Below are positions 1-5,464 of a stretch of 5,464 nucleotides of DNA, piece after piece. Position 1 is the first letter of the stretch. Every line of letters starts with the position of its first letter. This DNA is from Pseudomonadota bacterium. GTDB lineage: Bacteria > Pseudomonadota > Gammaproteobacteria > Xanthomonadales > Rhodanobacteraceae. The notes beneath the pieces were generated by a model. It had not been told where the DNA came from. It saw nothing but the letters and a program-made list of their open reading frames with translations, and made no database searches. Position numbers and translations under genes: made by a program. The DNA lies in assembly GCA_021783385.1 (NCBI GenBank), contig JAJXTX010000175.1, positions 1 through 5,464 of the forward strand, written 5' to 3'.

Positions 1-123
1 CATCATGATCCGCAGATTGCCGCCATGCTGGCGGCTCTGCGCCTGCGCGAAGATGTCCCCACGCTGCTGTATGCCGCCGCCGCATCCGTTCTGGCCACGG
101 TCTATGACGCTGCCGAGGAATGA
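1..123 (+). CDS. C-terminal end of an unidentified protein (5' end outside window)
   Basis: Frame 1 is open from the first base to a TGA at 121-123 and gives 40 residues. The reading has strong G/C preference at third codon positions and an alanine/leucine-rich, probably helical character (it starts HHDPQIAAMLAAL and ends VYDAAEE), which is what a real gene in this GC-rich DNA looks like. I do not recognise the family from so short a tail. It cannot be operonic with the ATP-grasp gene in any simple way, because about 500 bases with an opposing gene remnant separate them. The alternative is a chance open frame, but codon bias argues against that. Confidence 0.6.
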   Translation, partial: HHDPQIAAMLAALRLREDVPTLLYAAAASVLATVYDAAEE

Positions 124-319
124 CCGGCACGGCGCTTGCGCGACAGCAGCAGCAAGCATCCGCAGCGTGACGTGTTCACCCGCGCGCCGGCATCGGTTGC
201 CGCCTTTGCGGCGCACGTCGTTGCAAACCGCATGAAGCGCGGCGCGCGTTGTGCCGCCGATCCGCTTCGCCACCGGAATACGGCTGCGGTCGAAGCCCGC
301 GAGGTCCCGCCCGGGGCGG

Positions 320-475
320 TCAGAAAGCGAGCTGGGCGCGCACGGCGAAAATAACCGAGGAGCAAATCCCTGCGCGAACAGATGGGCGCTGGGCTACGTC
401 GCCGGCCGGTTCGGCGGCATGGATCATGCATGCATGACGATCATGCGCCAGATAGTTGACGCTGACGCGCGGTCG
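320..475 (-). pseudogene. Remnant of an outer-membrane porin gene, C-terminal end (tentative)
   Basis: Reading the minus strand from about 475 to a TGA at 322-320 gives a stretch that begins near VSVNYLAHD and ends FAVRAQLAF followed by stop. The ending fits the C-terminal signature of outer-membrane beta-barrels: a terminal Phe with hydrophobic residues at positions 3, 5, 7 and 9 counted from the end (L, A, V, F). A VNY-type penultimate strand and a VRAQxxF end resemble phosphate-selective or related porins. Upstream of about 475 the same frame turns into arginine-rich text and then a stop at 577-575, and no porin-like sequence continues in the other two frames. I infer a decayed 3' fragment. 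The internal Cys-Met segment at the palindrome (424-437) may mark damage. A chance open frame is possible, since only about 50 residues support the call. Confidence 0.38.
424..437. repeat. 14-bp perfect palindrome flanked by an 8-bp direct repeat
   Basis: TCATGCATGCATGA is identical to its reverse complement. The octamer GATCATGC occurs at 422-429 and again at 439-446. The element lies inside the porin-like remnant and about 190 bases before the ATP-grasp start. It could be a binding site for a dimeric regulator or a local duplication in decaying DNA. Nothing else in the sequence decides between these. Confidence 0.45.
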
Positions 476-623
476 GCGTGGCAGGGATGTGCCACGTGAC
501 CGCGCGGTTGCAGCCTGACCTTGAAACAGCCCGCCGTCGCCGGATCGACGGGCGGTGCAGCGCTTCGATGCCCATCAACCGTTGTCTTTGCGCCGCCAGC
601 GGGCGGCATCGGTTCCGCCTCTT

Positions 624-1889
624 ATGTCCATCTGCGATCACCCCTCCGGCGCGGCCACGCTTGCGCACGCTCTGTGCGACAGCGACGTACCGGCATCGCC
701 GCCGCCCTTGCTGGGGCTGTCGGCCTTGCTGCGTGCAGCTTTCCACGAGCAGGATCTGACCGTGCATGTGCCCGGGCTGATCCAGCGCGCCGAATGCGAC
801 CGGGATGCCTACGCGATGCTCGACCTGGCCCTGATCCAGCAGCTGCGTTTCCAGAAGGAAAACGGGCTGGCCGTGCTGGGCGAAGCGCTGAAACTGCAGC
901 AGCTGTTCCGCATCGCCGGCACGGATGACGCGGAGCTCCGGCTGCTGGTGATCAAGACGCCCGGCGATCTGATGGCGAACACGCCGATCGAATGTCTGCT
1001 CGACGACGCCGGATTTGCCATCGACGTGCTGTACGTGGGGCCGGGCCTGCCTTGGCCGTCACAGCTTCCCCCGCACGATCTGGTCTTCGTGGCGATCAGC
1101 GAGGCGGATGCGCACAGCCCGACGCTGGCCGAGCTGGCCGACTATCTGCAGGGCTGGCCGCGCCCGGTTCTGAATAAGCCGCAACGCATTCCCCGGCTTT
1201 CGCGCAGCGAGGCATGCGAGGTGTTGCGCGACGTACCCGGGCTGCGCATGGCCGCCACCCGTCGCATCGGGCGTGCCGCACTGCAGGCACTGGCTGCTGC
1301 CGCGCAACCGGACGGCCTGCTGCTGCCGGAGATCGGGTTTCCGATCATCCTGCGACCGCTCGGCTCGCATGCCGGTACCGACCTGTGCCGGATCGACACG
1401 CCCGCCGACATCACGACCTACCTTCAGCGGGTCACTGCGGAGCAGTTCTTCGTCGCCGGTTTCATCGACTACGCCTCGGCCGATGGCCTGTTCCGCAAGT
1501 ACCGCGTGGTGCTGATCGAGGGACGCCCCTACGTCTGCCACATGGGGATCTCGCAGCACTGGATGGTGCATTACCCGTATGCGGAAATGCAGGCCGATGC
1601 GGCCCGACGCGACGAAGAGGCGCGGCTGATGGCGCACTTCGACGACGATTTCGCGCGCAGGCACTTTGATGCCCTGAGCGCCGTGCAGCAGCGCTTCGGC
1701 CTGGATTACGTCGGCTTCGACTGTGCGGAAACCACCGCTGGCGAACTGCTCATCTTCGAGATGGCCAATGCGCTGGTGGTCCACGCCATGGACGATCGCG
1801 CGCTCTATCCCTACAAGGCGGCACAGATGCACAAAGTTTTCAGCGCATTCCACGCCATGTTGCGTCGACACGCCGAACCCGCTGTCTAA
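624..1889 (+). CDS. TPR-like/ATP-grasp ligase-family protein of unknown substrate
   Basis: Predicted soluble protein of 421 residues from ATG 624. Residues about 50-97 form amphipathic TPR-like helices (MLDLALIQQLRFQ, then GLAVLGEALKLQQL). A conserved linker PGDLMANTPIECLL follows at 113-126. The ATP-grasp part, related to the RimK group, covers roughly 180-415: FPIILRP..SHAG (239-251, nucleotide-binding strand and small loop), FFVAGFIDY (275-283), FRKYRVVLI (290-298), DYVGFDC (361-367) and IFEMANALVVH (377-387), whose Glu379 and Asn382 are at the usual metal-binding positions. ATP-grasp enzymes join a carboxylate to an amine through an acyl phosphate, and the substrate here is unknown. The strand that usually ends in Lys-Pro reads Arg-Pro (R244). 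Start choice: a GTG at 555 would add 23 residues, but they are Arg-rich with weaker codon bias. Neither start has a clear ribosome site. The stop lies 21 bases before serC, so the two are probably co-transcribed. Confidence 0.8.
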   Translation: MSICDHPSGAATLAHALCDSDVPASPPPLLGLSALLRAAFHEQDLTVHVPGLIQRAECDRDAYAMLDLALIQQLRFQKENGLAVLGEALKLQQLFRIAGTDDAELRLLVIKTPGDLMANTPIECLLDDAGFAIDVLYVGPGLPWPSQLPPHDLVFVAISEADAHSPTLAELADYLQGWPRPVLNKPQRIPRLSRSEACEVLRDVPGLRMAATRRIGRAALQALAAAAQPDGLLLPEIGFPIILRPLGSHAGTDLCRIDTPADITTYLQRVTAEQFFVAGFIDYASADGLFRKYRVVLIEGRPYVCHMGISQHWMVHYPYAEMQADAARRDEEARLMAHFDDDFARRHFDALSAVQQRFGLDYVGFDCAETTAGELLIFEMANALVVHAMDDRALYPYKAAQMHKVFSAFHAMLRRHAEPAV

Positions 1890-1910
1890 TCCCACGGATC
1901 ACGCCCCCTC

Positions 1911-3005
1911 ATGTTGTCCAACCTGCTCAATTTCTCCGGCGGCCCGGGCGCCTTGCCACCCTCGGTGCTGGATCAGACCCAGCGCGCGATCACCGCCTTG
2001 CCGGAGACCGGCATTTCCATCCTTGGCATGAGCCATCGTTCGGACTGGTTCCGGGCCTTGCTGCAGGAGGCGCAGGACAACATTCGCCGCTTCCTCGACA
2101 TCCCCGAGCGCTTTCACATCCTGTTCCTGCAGGGTGGCAGCAGCCTGCAGTTCTCGATGATTCCGATGAACTTCGCGGCCGCCGCCCGGGCACCTGCTGA
2201 ATTTGTGGCCTCCGGCTACTGGAGCCGCAAGGCGATCGGCGAAGCCGAAGCCGTCGTCCGCTCCCGCATCGTGTGGGATGGCGTCGCCGAGGGTTACCGG
2301 CGCCTGCCGGCGTGGTCGTCGCTGGAGCGGTCGGCGCAGGCACCGTTCCTGCACTTCATCAGCAATGAAACCGTGGAAGGCCTGCAGTTCCGCGACGCCC
2401 CCCTACCCAACGGGGTACCGCTGATCGCGGACATGTCGTCGGACTTCCTGTCGCGTCGCTTCGACATCGGCGACTACGCGATGGTGTATGCCCACGCGCA
2501 GAAGAACCTCGGCCCGGCCGGAGTGACCCTGGTGCTGATCGACGACGCGATGCTCTCGCGCATACCCGCCGGACTGCCACCGATGCTGGACTATCGGACC
2601 CATGTCGAACACGGTTCGAACTACAACACGCCACCGGTGTTCTCGATCTACGTGCTGAATCTGGTCAGCCGCTGGTTGCGCGACGAGATCGGTGGCGTGG
2701 ATGCGATGGAGAAGATCAACCTGGACAAGGCGGCCACGCTGTATCAGGCGCTGGAACGGCACCCGGAGATGATCGAGATCCACGCCGACCCGGCGGCGCG
2801 CTCGGCGATGAATGTCGCCTTTCGCTTCCGTGCCCCGGCACACCACGATCTGTTTCTGGCCGAGGCGCAGGCGGCGGGCTTTTCCGGCCTGGAGGGTCAC
2901 CGTTCGATCGGCGGCCTGCGCGCCTCGCTCTACAACGCGGTCAGCATGCAGGCGGTGCAGCAGTTGGCCGGGCTGCTCGATGACTTTGCGCAGCGGCGTG
3001 CCTGA
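1911..3005 (+). CDS. serC: Phosphoserine aminotransferase (SerC family)
   Basis: PLP enzyme of 364 residues, the usual SerC length of about 360. SerC converts 3-phosphohydroxypyruvate and glutamate to 3-phosphoserine and 2-oxoglutarate in cytosolic serine synthesis, and in many bacteria also serves pyridoxal phosphate synthesis. The family opening NFSGGPGALP (7-16) is present, then SHR (41-43), GGSSLQF (75-81, the PLP-phosphate loop in the form seen in Bacillus-type enzymes), Trp104, SNETVEG (151-157), AD at 173-174 (Asp174 pairs with the pyridine nitrogen), AQKNLGPAG (196-204) with Lys198 as the PLP Schiff-base lysine, NTPP (239-242) and GHRSIGGLRASLYNA (329-343). The substrate residues His42, Arg43, His330, Arg331 and Arg337 are all kept, so I expect an active enzyme. 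ATG 1911 puts the NFSGGP motif at the expected distance from the N-terminus. It follows the ATP-grasp gene by 21 bases. Whether this is the cell's main SerC or a dedicated paralog cannot be told from the window. Confidence 0.93.
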   Translation: MLSNLLNFSGGPGALPPSVLDQTQRAITALPETGISILGMSHRSDWFRALLQEAQDNIRRFLDIPERFHILFLQGGSSLQFSMIPMNFAAAARAPAEFVASGYWSRKAIGEAEAVVRSRIVWDGVAEGYRRLPAWSSLERSAQAPFLHFISNETVEGLQFRDAPLPNGVPLIADMSSDFLSRRFDIGDYAMVYAHAQKNLGPAGVTLVLIDDAMLSRIPAGLPPMLDYRTHVEHGSNYNTPPVFSIYVLNLVSRWLRDEIGGVDAMEKINLDKAATLYQALERHPEMIEIHADPAARSAMNVAFRFRAPAHHDLFLAEAQAAGFSGLEGHRSIGGLRASLYNAVSMQAVQQLAGLLDDFAQRRA

Positions 3006-3019
3006 AACACGCCGGAGCA

Positions 3020-3057
3020 GGCACCGGCGACCGGCTAAATTTCTCCCGGCCGGCGCC
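3020..3057 (+). terminator. Imperfect hairpin after serC, possible transcript end
   Basis: Three blocks pair: GGC 3020-3022 with GCC 3055-3057, CCGG 3024-3027 with 3050-3053, and CCGG 3031-3034 with 3046-3049. There is one A/C mismatch and a 3-base bulge, and the loop is 11 bases and AT-rich (CTAAATTTCTC). It starts 15 bases after the serC stop. No T tract follows, so intrinsic termination is uncertain; it may instead protect the 3' end of the mRNA. Confidence 0.35.
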
Positions 3058-3072
3058 GATAGCGGGGCATGG

Positions 3073-3097
3073 CCCGCGCGCATGTGAGCGGCGCGGG
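3073..3097 (+). promoter_or_regulatory. Hairpin in the leader of the HDOD gene
   Basis: CCCGCGC (3073-3079) and GCGCGGG (3091-3097) are perfect inverted repeats with an 11-base loop. The 3' arm includes the start of the GGGAG at 3095-3099, one of two possible ribosome sites for the ATG at 3115; the other is GGGG at 3103-3106. Folding could reduce access to the upstream site. In DNA this rich in G and C such stems also arise by chance. Confidence 0.3.
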
Positions 3098-3114
3098 AGT
3101 GCGGGGCACATGAC

Positions 3115-4164
3115 ATGAGGAGCCTGTGGCAGCGCTTCTTTCATCGCCGAAGAGTAACCGCGAAGCGCGTGCGATCGGTCGCCGCAGCGACGATCGGTGT
3201 GCCCGCGGATGCACCGGGCATGCCCGAGCCGACCCAGCCAGTCATGGCGCTGGCAGAGATCGAGGATCGCTTCCACCGCTTTGTATTCAGCCTGCCCGAG
3301 CGTGAAACAGACGAACCCAGCGCGTTCGAGCTGGCCACCCTCAAGCGGCTGGAACTGCTGAGCGCACGCTTCGATATCCGCAGCCTGCCGCGCCTGCCGA
3401 GCGTGTTGCCGCAACTGCTGCGCATGCTGAAAAACGACAATGTCGCCAGCCGCCAACTGGCCGCGCTGGTCGGCCGCGATCCGTTGATGGTCGGTGAAGT
3501 CATGCGGGTGACCGGCAGCGTGCACTACCGTTCGGTGCAGCCGATTCGAAGCCTGCAGCACGCGATCCTGCTGCTCGGCCAGGATGGCCTGCGCCGGGTG
3601 TTGATCCAGCATTCCATGAAGCCCATCCTGCAGGCGAATGCCGGCACCTTCGGCCATGTCGCCGGCGAACGACTTTGGGAGCACGCCGAACGCTGCGCCT
3701 ACGCCTGCGCCCTGCTCGGCCGCAGCAGTGGCTGCGACACGTTCGAGTCCTATCTGGCCGGCATTTCCTGCCACAGCGGCACTGGCGCCGTGATCCGCCT
3801 GCTCAATCAGTTGATGCCGGCTCCCGCCGCGGCACTGTCCTCCGGCTTTCTCGCCAGCTGCGCTCGGCTCGCCGCAGAATTGTCGCTGCAGGCGGCACGC
3901 TACTGGGACTTGCCGGCCCCGATCATCGAGGCGCTGAAGGAACGCCGCAGCACCGAAAGATCGACCACCCTGTCACCCCTGGGCGCAGCGCTGTCGATGG
4001 CGGACCTGCTGGCGACCGTGCAGCTGCTGGGCGAACACGGACGGATCGACCCCCAGCTTGATCTCCGCCACTGCTGGTCGGACAGCTTCACTCCCGCGCT
4101 GCTGAGCCGATGCCAGCGGGAGTTGCACCACCAGTTTCCGCTCGAGGAAAATGCCCGACCCTGA
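3115..4164 (+). CDS. HDOD-domain signalling protein
   Basis: Predicted cytosolic protein of 349 residues. The first 20 residues are strongly basic (RRRVTAKRVR at 11-20), then comes a linker, and the HDOD domain runs from about 91 to 285. Recognisable blocks are LPRLPSVLPQLLRML (91-105), LAALVGRDPLMVGEVMRVT (115-133), IRSLQHAILLLG (144-155), LWEHAERCAYACALLG (187-202) and YWDLPAPIIEAL (263-274). HDOD domains are relatives of HD phosphohydrolases that usually lack full metal-site chemistry. Here the usual HD pair appears as His220-Ser221 (YLAGISCHSG), so I expect a non-catalytic scaffold or regulator. The start is firm: an in-frame TGA lies upstream at 3085-3087, and ATG 3115 is the first ATG after it. 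The gene converges on a chemotaxis/flagellar unit, which fits a signalling role but does not prove one. No GGDEF, EAL or receiver domain is attached. Confidence 0.85.
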   Translation: MRSLWQRFFHRRRVTAKRVRSVAAATIGVPADAPGMPEPTQPVMALAEIEDRFHRFVFSLPERETDEPSAFELATLKRLELLSARFDIRSLPRLPSVLPQLLRMLKNDNVASRQLAALVGRDPLMVGEVMRVTGSVHYRSVQPIRSLQHAILLLGQDGLRRVLIQHSMKPILQANAGTFGHVAGERLWEHAERCAYACALLGRSSGCDTFESYLAGISCHSGTGAVIRLLNQLMPAPAAALSSGFLASCARLAAELSLQAARYWDLPAPIIEALKERRSTERSTTLSPLGAALSMADLLATVQLLGEHGRIDPQLDLRHCWSDSFTPALLSRCQRELHHQFPLEENARP

Positions 4165-4170
4165 CGGCAT

Positions 4171-4204
4171 GCCCGGGAACTTCGGCGACGCGGCCGGACC
4201 GGGC
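4171..4204. terminator. Stem-loop between convergent genes, possible bidirectional transcript end
   Basis: GCCCGG (4171-4176) pairs perfectly with CCGGGC (4199-4204). Inside the loop CGGC (4183-4186) can pair with GCCG (4193-4196). The structure almost fills the 42-base gap between the HDOD stop and the DUF2802 stop, where a two-way terminator would be expected. There is no T tract on either side, so the call rests on position and symmetry. Confidence 0.35.
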
Positions 4205-4206
4205 GA

Positions 4207-4560
4207 TCACTGATTGAGCGGATGCAACTGCCGCACCAGCCGGGCCTCATCGCGCGACAACCCGCAGCGGGCAACGAGCTGCTCCACGTCAGCGCCTTCG
4301 CGGGCCAGTTGCTGGGCCAGATCGTAGGAATGCCGGGACGGTGGCGATTGCTGTTCGAGCTGGTCAAGGCGCTGCTGCAGCCGCCCCAGCACCGCCACCA
4401 GCATCGAGGTCGGCACATCGGTACAGGCGTATGCCGCGCCGTGTGCCAGTGCATCGAGGCGCGGCTGCCACTGGCGCATCCGGCGCCACAGCAGAAACAG
4501 CAGCAGGAACTGCAGCAGCCCCAGCAAGCCCAGCAGGCCCGCAACGATTTCAAGCCACAT
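4207..4560 (-). CDS. DUF2802 family membrane-anchored protein of the chemotaxis unit
   Basis: Protein of 117 residues. Residues about 4-25 form one very leucine-rich membrane segment (VAGLLGLLGLLQFLLLFLLW), followed by basic residues RRMR, which suggests a short periplasmic N-terminus and a cytosolic remainder. Residues about 58-72 are Gln/Leu-rich and may form a coiled coil. The C-terminus (79-113) carries the family signature: YDLAQQLAREGA, then VEQLVARCGLSRDEARLV and a closing LH. DUF2802 genes are a regular last member of the motC-motD-cheW type cluster in gammaproteobacteria, and I know of no established function. The ATG lies inside the end of cheW (11-base overlap), and a GGGAG-type ribosome site sits 5 bases upstream, so coupled translation is likely. 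The CAG repeats visible on the plus strand are simply the leucine codons of the membrane segment. Confidence 0.85.
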   Translation of the reverse strand: MWLEIVAGLLGLLGLLQFLLLFLLWRRMRQWQPRLDALAHGAAYACTDVPTSMLVAVLGRLQQRLDQLEQQSPPSRHSYDLAQQLAREGADVEQLVARCGLSRDEARLVRQLHPLNQ

Positions 4561-5035
4561 GATCGCTCTCCCGGATTGACATCAACCGGCACAGTCGGCC
4601 CACGTCGAGCAACGCGACGAAACCACCCTGCCAGGACAATACGCCACTGACCGGATCGTCGCTGCGGCTGGCCCGGCCGGGTGGCGGCGGCGCGATCTGC
4701 GCGTCGTCGGCACACAACAACTCGCCCACGGCGTCCACCCGCAGACCGATCAGCTGATCAGCGTGCGACAGCATCACGATGCGGGCCCGCGCCGGATCGC
4801 CGGCTGGATCGACCGGCAGACCAAGCCGCATGCGGCCATCCAGCACCGGGATGATGCGCCCGCGCAAATGACGGATGCCCAGCAGATCGGCAGCGGCCCC
4901 CGGCACCGGCGTCAGCTCGCCCTGGCGGATGACTTCGCTGACCTTGATCAGGGGCGCCGCGTAGAGCTGGTTGCTGATCTGGAACGACAGCCAGTGCTGT
5001 TCGCGCGGATCGGCGGCGGCAGCGGAAACGTTCAT
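4550..5035 (-). CDS. cheW: Chemotaxis coupling protein CheW
   Basis: Cytosolic adaptor of 161 residues, the usual CheW size. CheW links methyl-accepting chemoreceptors to the histidine kinase CheA in the polar signalling arrays that control flagellar rotation. The SH3-like CheW fold is visible: WLSFQISNQLYAAPL (15-29), VSEVIR (32-37), the hallmark IRHLRGRIIPVLDGR (54-68, normally NLRG..PV.DLR), IVMLS/QLIGLRVDAVGEL (86-107) and GVLSWQGGFVALLDVGRL (131-148). The hallmark has Gly where most family members have Leu (LDGR in place of the usual IDLR). No receiver domain is fused. A good ribosome site supports ATG 5035. The gene starts 28 bases after the motD stop and its end overlaps the DUF2802 start, so all three are probably one transcript. 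Confidence 0.93.
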   Translation of the reverse strand: MNVSAAAADPREQHWLSFQISNQLYAAPLIKVSEVIRQGELTPVPGAAADLLGIRHLRGRIIPVLDGRMRLGLPVDPAGDPARARIVMLSHADQLIGLRVDAVGELLCADDAQIAPPPPGRASRSDDPVSGVLSWQGGFVALLDVGRLCRLMSIRESDHVA

Positions 5036-5040
5036 GCAAT

Positions 5041-5048
5041 CACTCCAC
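5041..5048 (-). promoter_or_regulatory. Ribosome binding site of cheW
   Basis: On the minus strand GTGGAGTG lies 5 bases before the ATG at 5035. The GGAG core is a good match to the anti-Shine-Dalgarno sequence at normal spacing. It fixes the cheW start and shows that cheW has its own initiation signal despite the nearby motD stop. Confidence 0.7.
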
Positions 5049-5063
5049 GATCAGCAGGACCAG

Positions 5064-5464
5064 TCATCGGATGTGCTCGGGCAGGACGGTGTTGCGGGGG
5101 GTGCCGGCATCATGCATGACCGGCAGCGCCGGCGTGTCCCCGGCCAGGGCTGCGCCGACCTGCGCGGCAGCGCTGCGGCTACGGTTCGACGCCGGCGCGT
5201 CGTTCTCCACGACCACCAGCACGCGCCGGTTCTGATTGCGCCCGGCGGCCGTGGCATTGCTGGCCAGCGGACGCACATCGGCCCAGCCCAGAATGCCGAG
5301 CCGATCGGGCCGCACGCCGTGTCCGGCGAACAGGCGCGCCACGCTCGCCGCGCGCGCCGCGGACAATTCCCAATTGGACGGATACAGCGGCGTGCTGATC
5401 GGCACGTCGTCGGTGAATCCCTCGACCCGCAGCGGATTGGCGAACGGCGCCAGGATCGACGCCA
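5064..5464 (-). CDS. motD: Flagellar stator protein MotD/MotB type, C-terminal part (N-terminus outside window)
   Basis: The minus-strand frame is open from the window edge to TGA 5066-5064 and gives the last 132 residues. Visible residues 9-86 are the OmpA/MotB peptidoglycan-binding domain: NPLRVEGFTDDVPI (9-22), then SNWELSAARAASVARLF (29-45), GVRPDRLGILGWAD (49-62), and the signature NATAAGRNQNRRVLVVVE (69-86) with the conserved Arg/Asn pattern. MotB and MotD anchor the proton-driven stator to the cell wall in the periplasm. I prefer MotD over MotB because cheW and DUF2802 follow directly, as in the motC-motD clusters of Pseudomonas-like bacteria. The membrane helix with the proton-carrying Asp lies outside the window, so this cannot be confirmed here. 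About 45 Ala/Pro-rich residues follow the OmpA fold. Any start inside the window, such as GTG 5405, would split the domain and is not real. Confidence 0.82.
   Translation of the reverse strand, partial: ASILAPFANPLRVEGFTDDVPISTPLYPSNWELSAARAASVARLFAGHGVRPDRLGILGWADVRPLASNATAAGRNQNRRVLVVVENDAPASNRSRSAAAQVGAALAGDTPALPVMHDAGTPRNTVLPEHIR

Larger units (their letters stand above)
124..623. other. Long gap without an intact gene
   Basis: About 500 bases between the left-edge gene and the ATP-grasp gene. Open frames here are arginine-rich and read like shadows, apart from a minus-strand porin-like C-terminus listed separately. Two short GC stem-loops lie downstream of the two converging gene ends: 199-212 (5-bp stem, CTTT loop) and 307-319 (5-bp stem, 3-base loop, next to the porin-like stop codon). 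Neither has a T tract, so neither is a convincing intrinsic terminator. A further 6-bp stem sits at 534-551. TTGACG at 456 and TTGAAA at 521 resemble -35 boxes but have no good -10 partner. The promoter of the ATP-grasp gene probably lies in the right half of the gap, but I cannot place it. Confidence 0.5.

Noticed and set aside
199..212. GCCGC-CTTT-GCGGC hairpin as intrinsic terminator of the left-edge gene
   Set aside because: The 5-bp stem has no T tract after it and lies 75 bases past the stop; this is common by chance in GC-rich DNA.
136..354. Plus-strand 72-codon open frame in the left gap
   Set aside because: It has Arg/Ala-rich composition, no motif and no ribosome site, and it runs through the porin-like remnant on the other strand.
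456..484. Possible sigma-70 promoter (TTGACG with downstream TGGCAG)
   Set aside because: The -10 candidate matches the consensus too poorly, and the site lies 140 bases or more before the chosen start.
555..623. GTG start at 555 adding 23 residues to the ATP-grasp protein
   Set aside because: The added residues are Arg-rich, show weaker third-position G/C bias than the following codons and lack a well-spaced ribosome site. It remains possible.
1059..1895. Minus-strand open frame of 278 codons opposite the ATP-grasp gene
   Set aside because: No recognisable domain; it mirrors codons of a well-conserved plus-strand protein.
2403..3774. Long minus-strand open frames (237 and 277 codons) opposite serC and the HDOD gene
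   Set aside because: Their translations are Arg/His/Gln-rich with no motif, while the plus strand encodes clear SerC and HDOD domains. High GC lowers stop frequency on the antisense strand.
4222..4650. Plus-strand open frame of 142 codons rich in Gln and Ala with CAG repeats
   Set aside because: It is the antisense of the DUF2802 gene and the end of cheW. The CAG repeats are leucine codons of the membrane helix on the other strand.

Overview
The window is GC-rich, with strong G/C preference at third codon positions in its real genes. The right-hand side carries motD, cheW and a DUF2802 gene in a row, a gene order known from polar-flagellated gammaproteobacteria such as Pseudomonas and Xanthomonas relatives. 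I infer a gammaproteobacterium, possibly of the Xanthomonadales/Rhodanobacteraceae type. That placement is inference from gene content and composition, not from a marker gene.

Layout, left to right. Positions 1-123 hold the last 40 codons of an unidentified plus-strand gene. A stretch of about 500 bases follows with no intact gene. It contains what looks like the decayed 3' end of an outer-membrane porin gene on the minus strand (about 320-475), with a 14-bp perfect palindrome inside it. Next comes a plus-strand pair 21 bases apart: an ATP-grasp ligase-like protein with TPR-like helices at its N-terminus (624-1889; a GTG start at 555 is possible) and a complete SerC-type phosphoserine aminotransferase (1911-3005). 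After a 109-base gap with two hairpins lies a plus-strand HDOD-domain signalling protein (3115-4164).

The HDOD gene converges on a minus-strand flagellar/chemotaxis unit read right to left: the C-terminal part of a MotD/MotB-type stator protein (5064 to the window edge), cheW (4550-5035) and a membrane-anchored DUF2802 protein (4207-4560). The cheW and DUF2802 genes overlap by 11 bases and are probably translationally coupled. MotD anchors stator units to peptidoglycan, CheW couples chemoreceptors to CheA, and DUF2802 proteins are regularly found at the end of this unit with no role that I know of.

The most interesting part is the ATP-grasp/serC pair. The aminotransferase keeps every catalytic and substrate residue I can check, and its partner looks like a carboxylate-amine ligase of unknown substrate. 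The pair may make or attach a phosphoserine-like amino acid, but the sequence alone does not show this. Nothing in the window resembles a CRISPR array, transposase, tRNA, rRNA or defence cassette.
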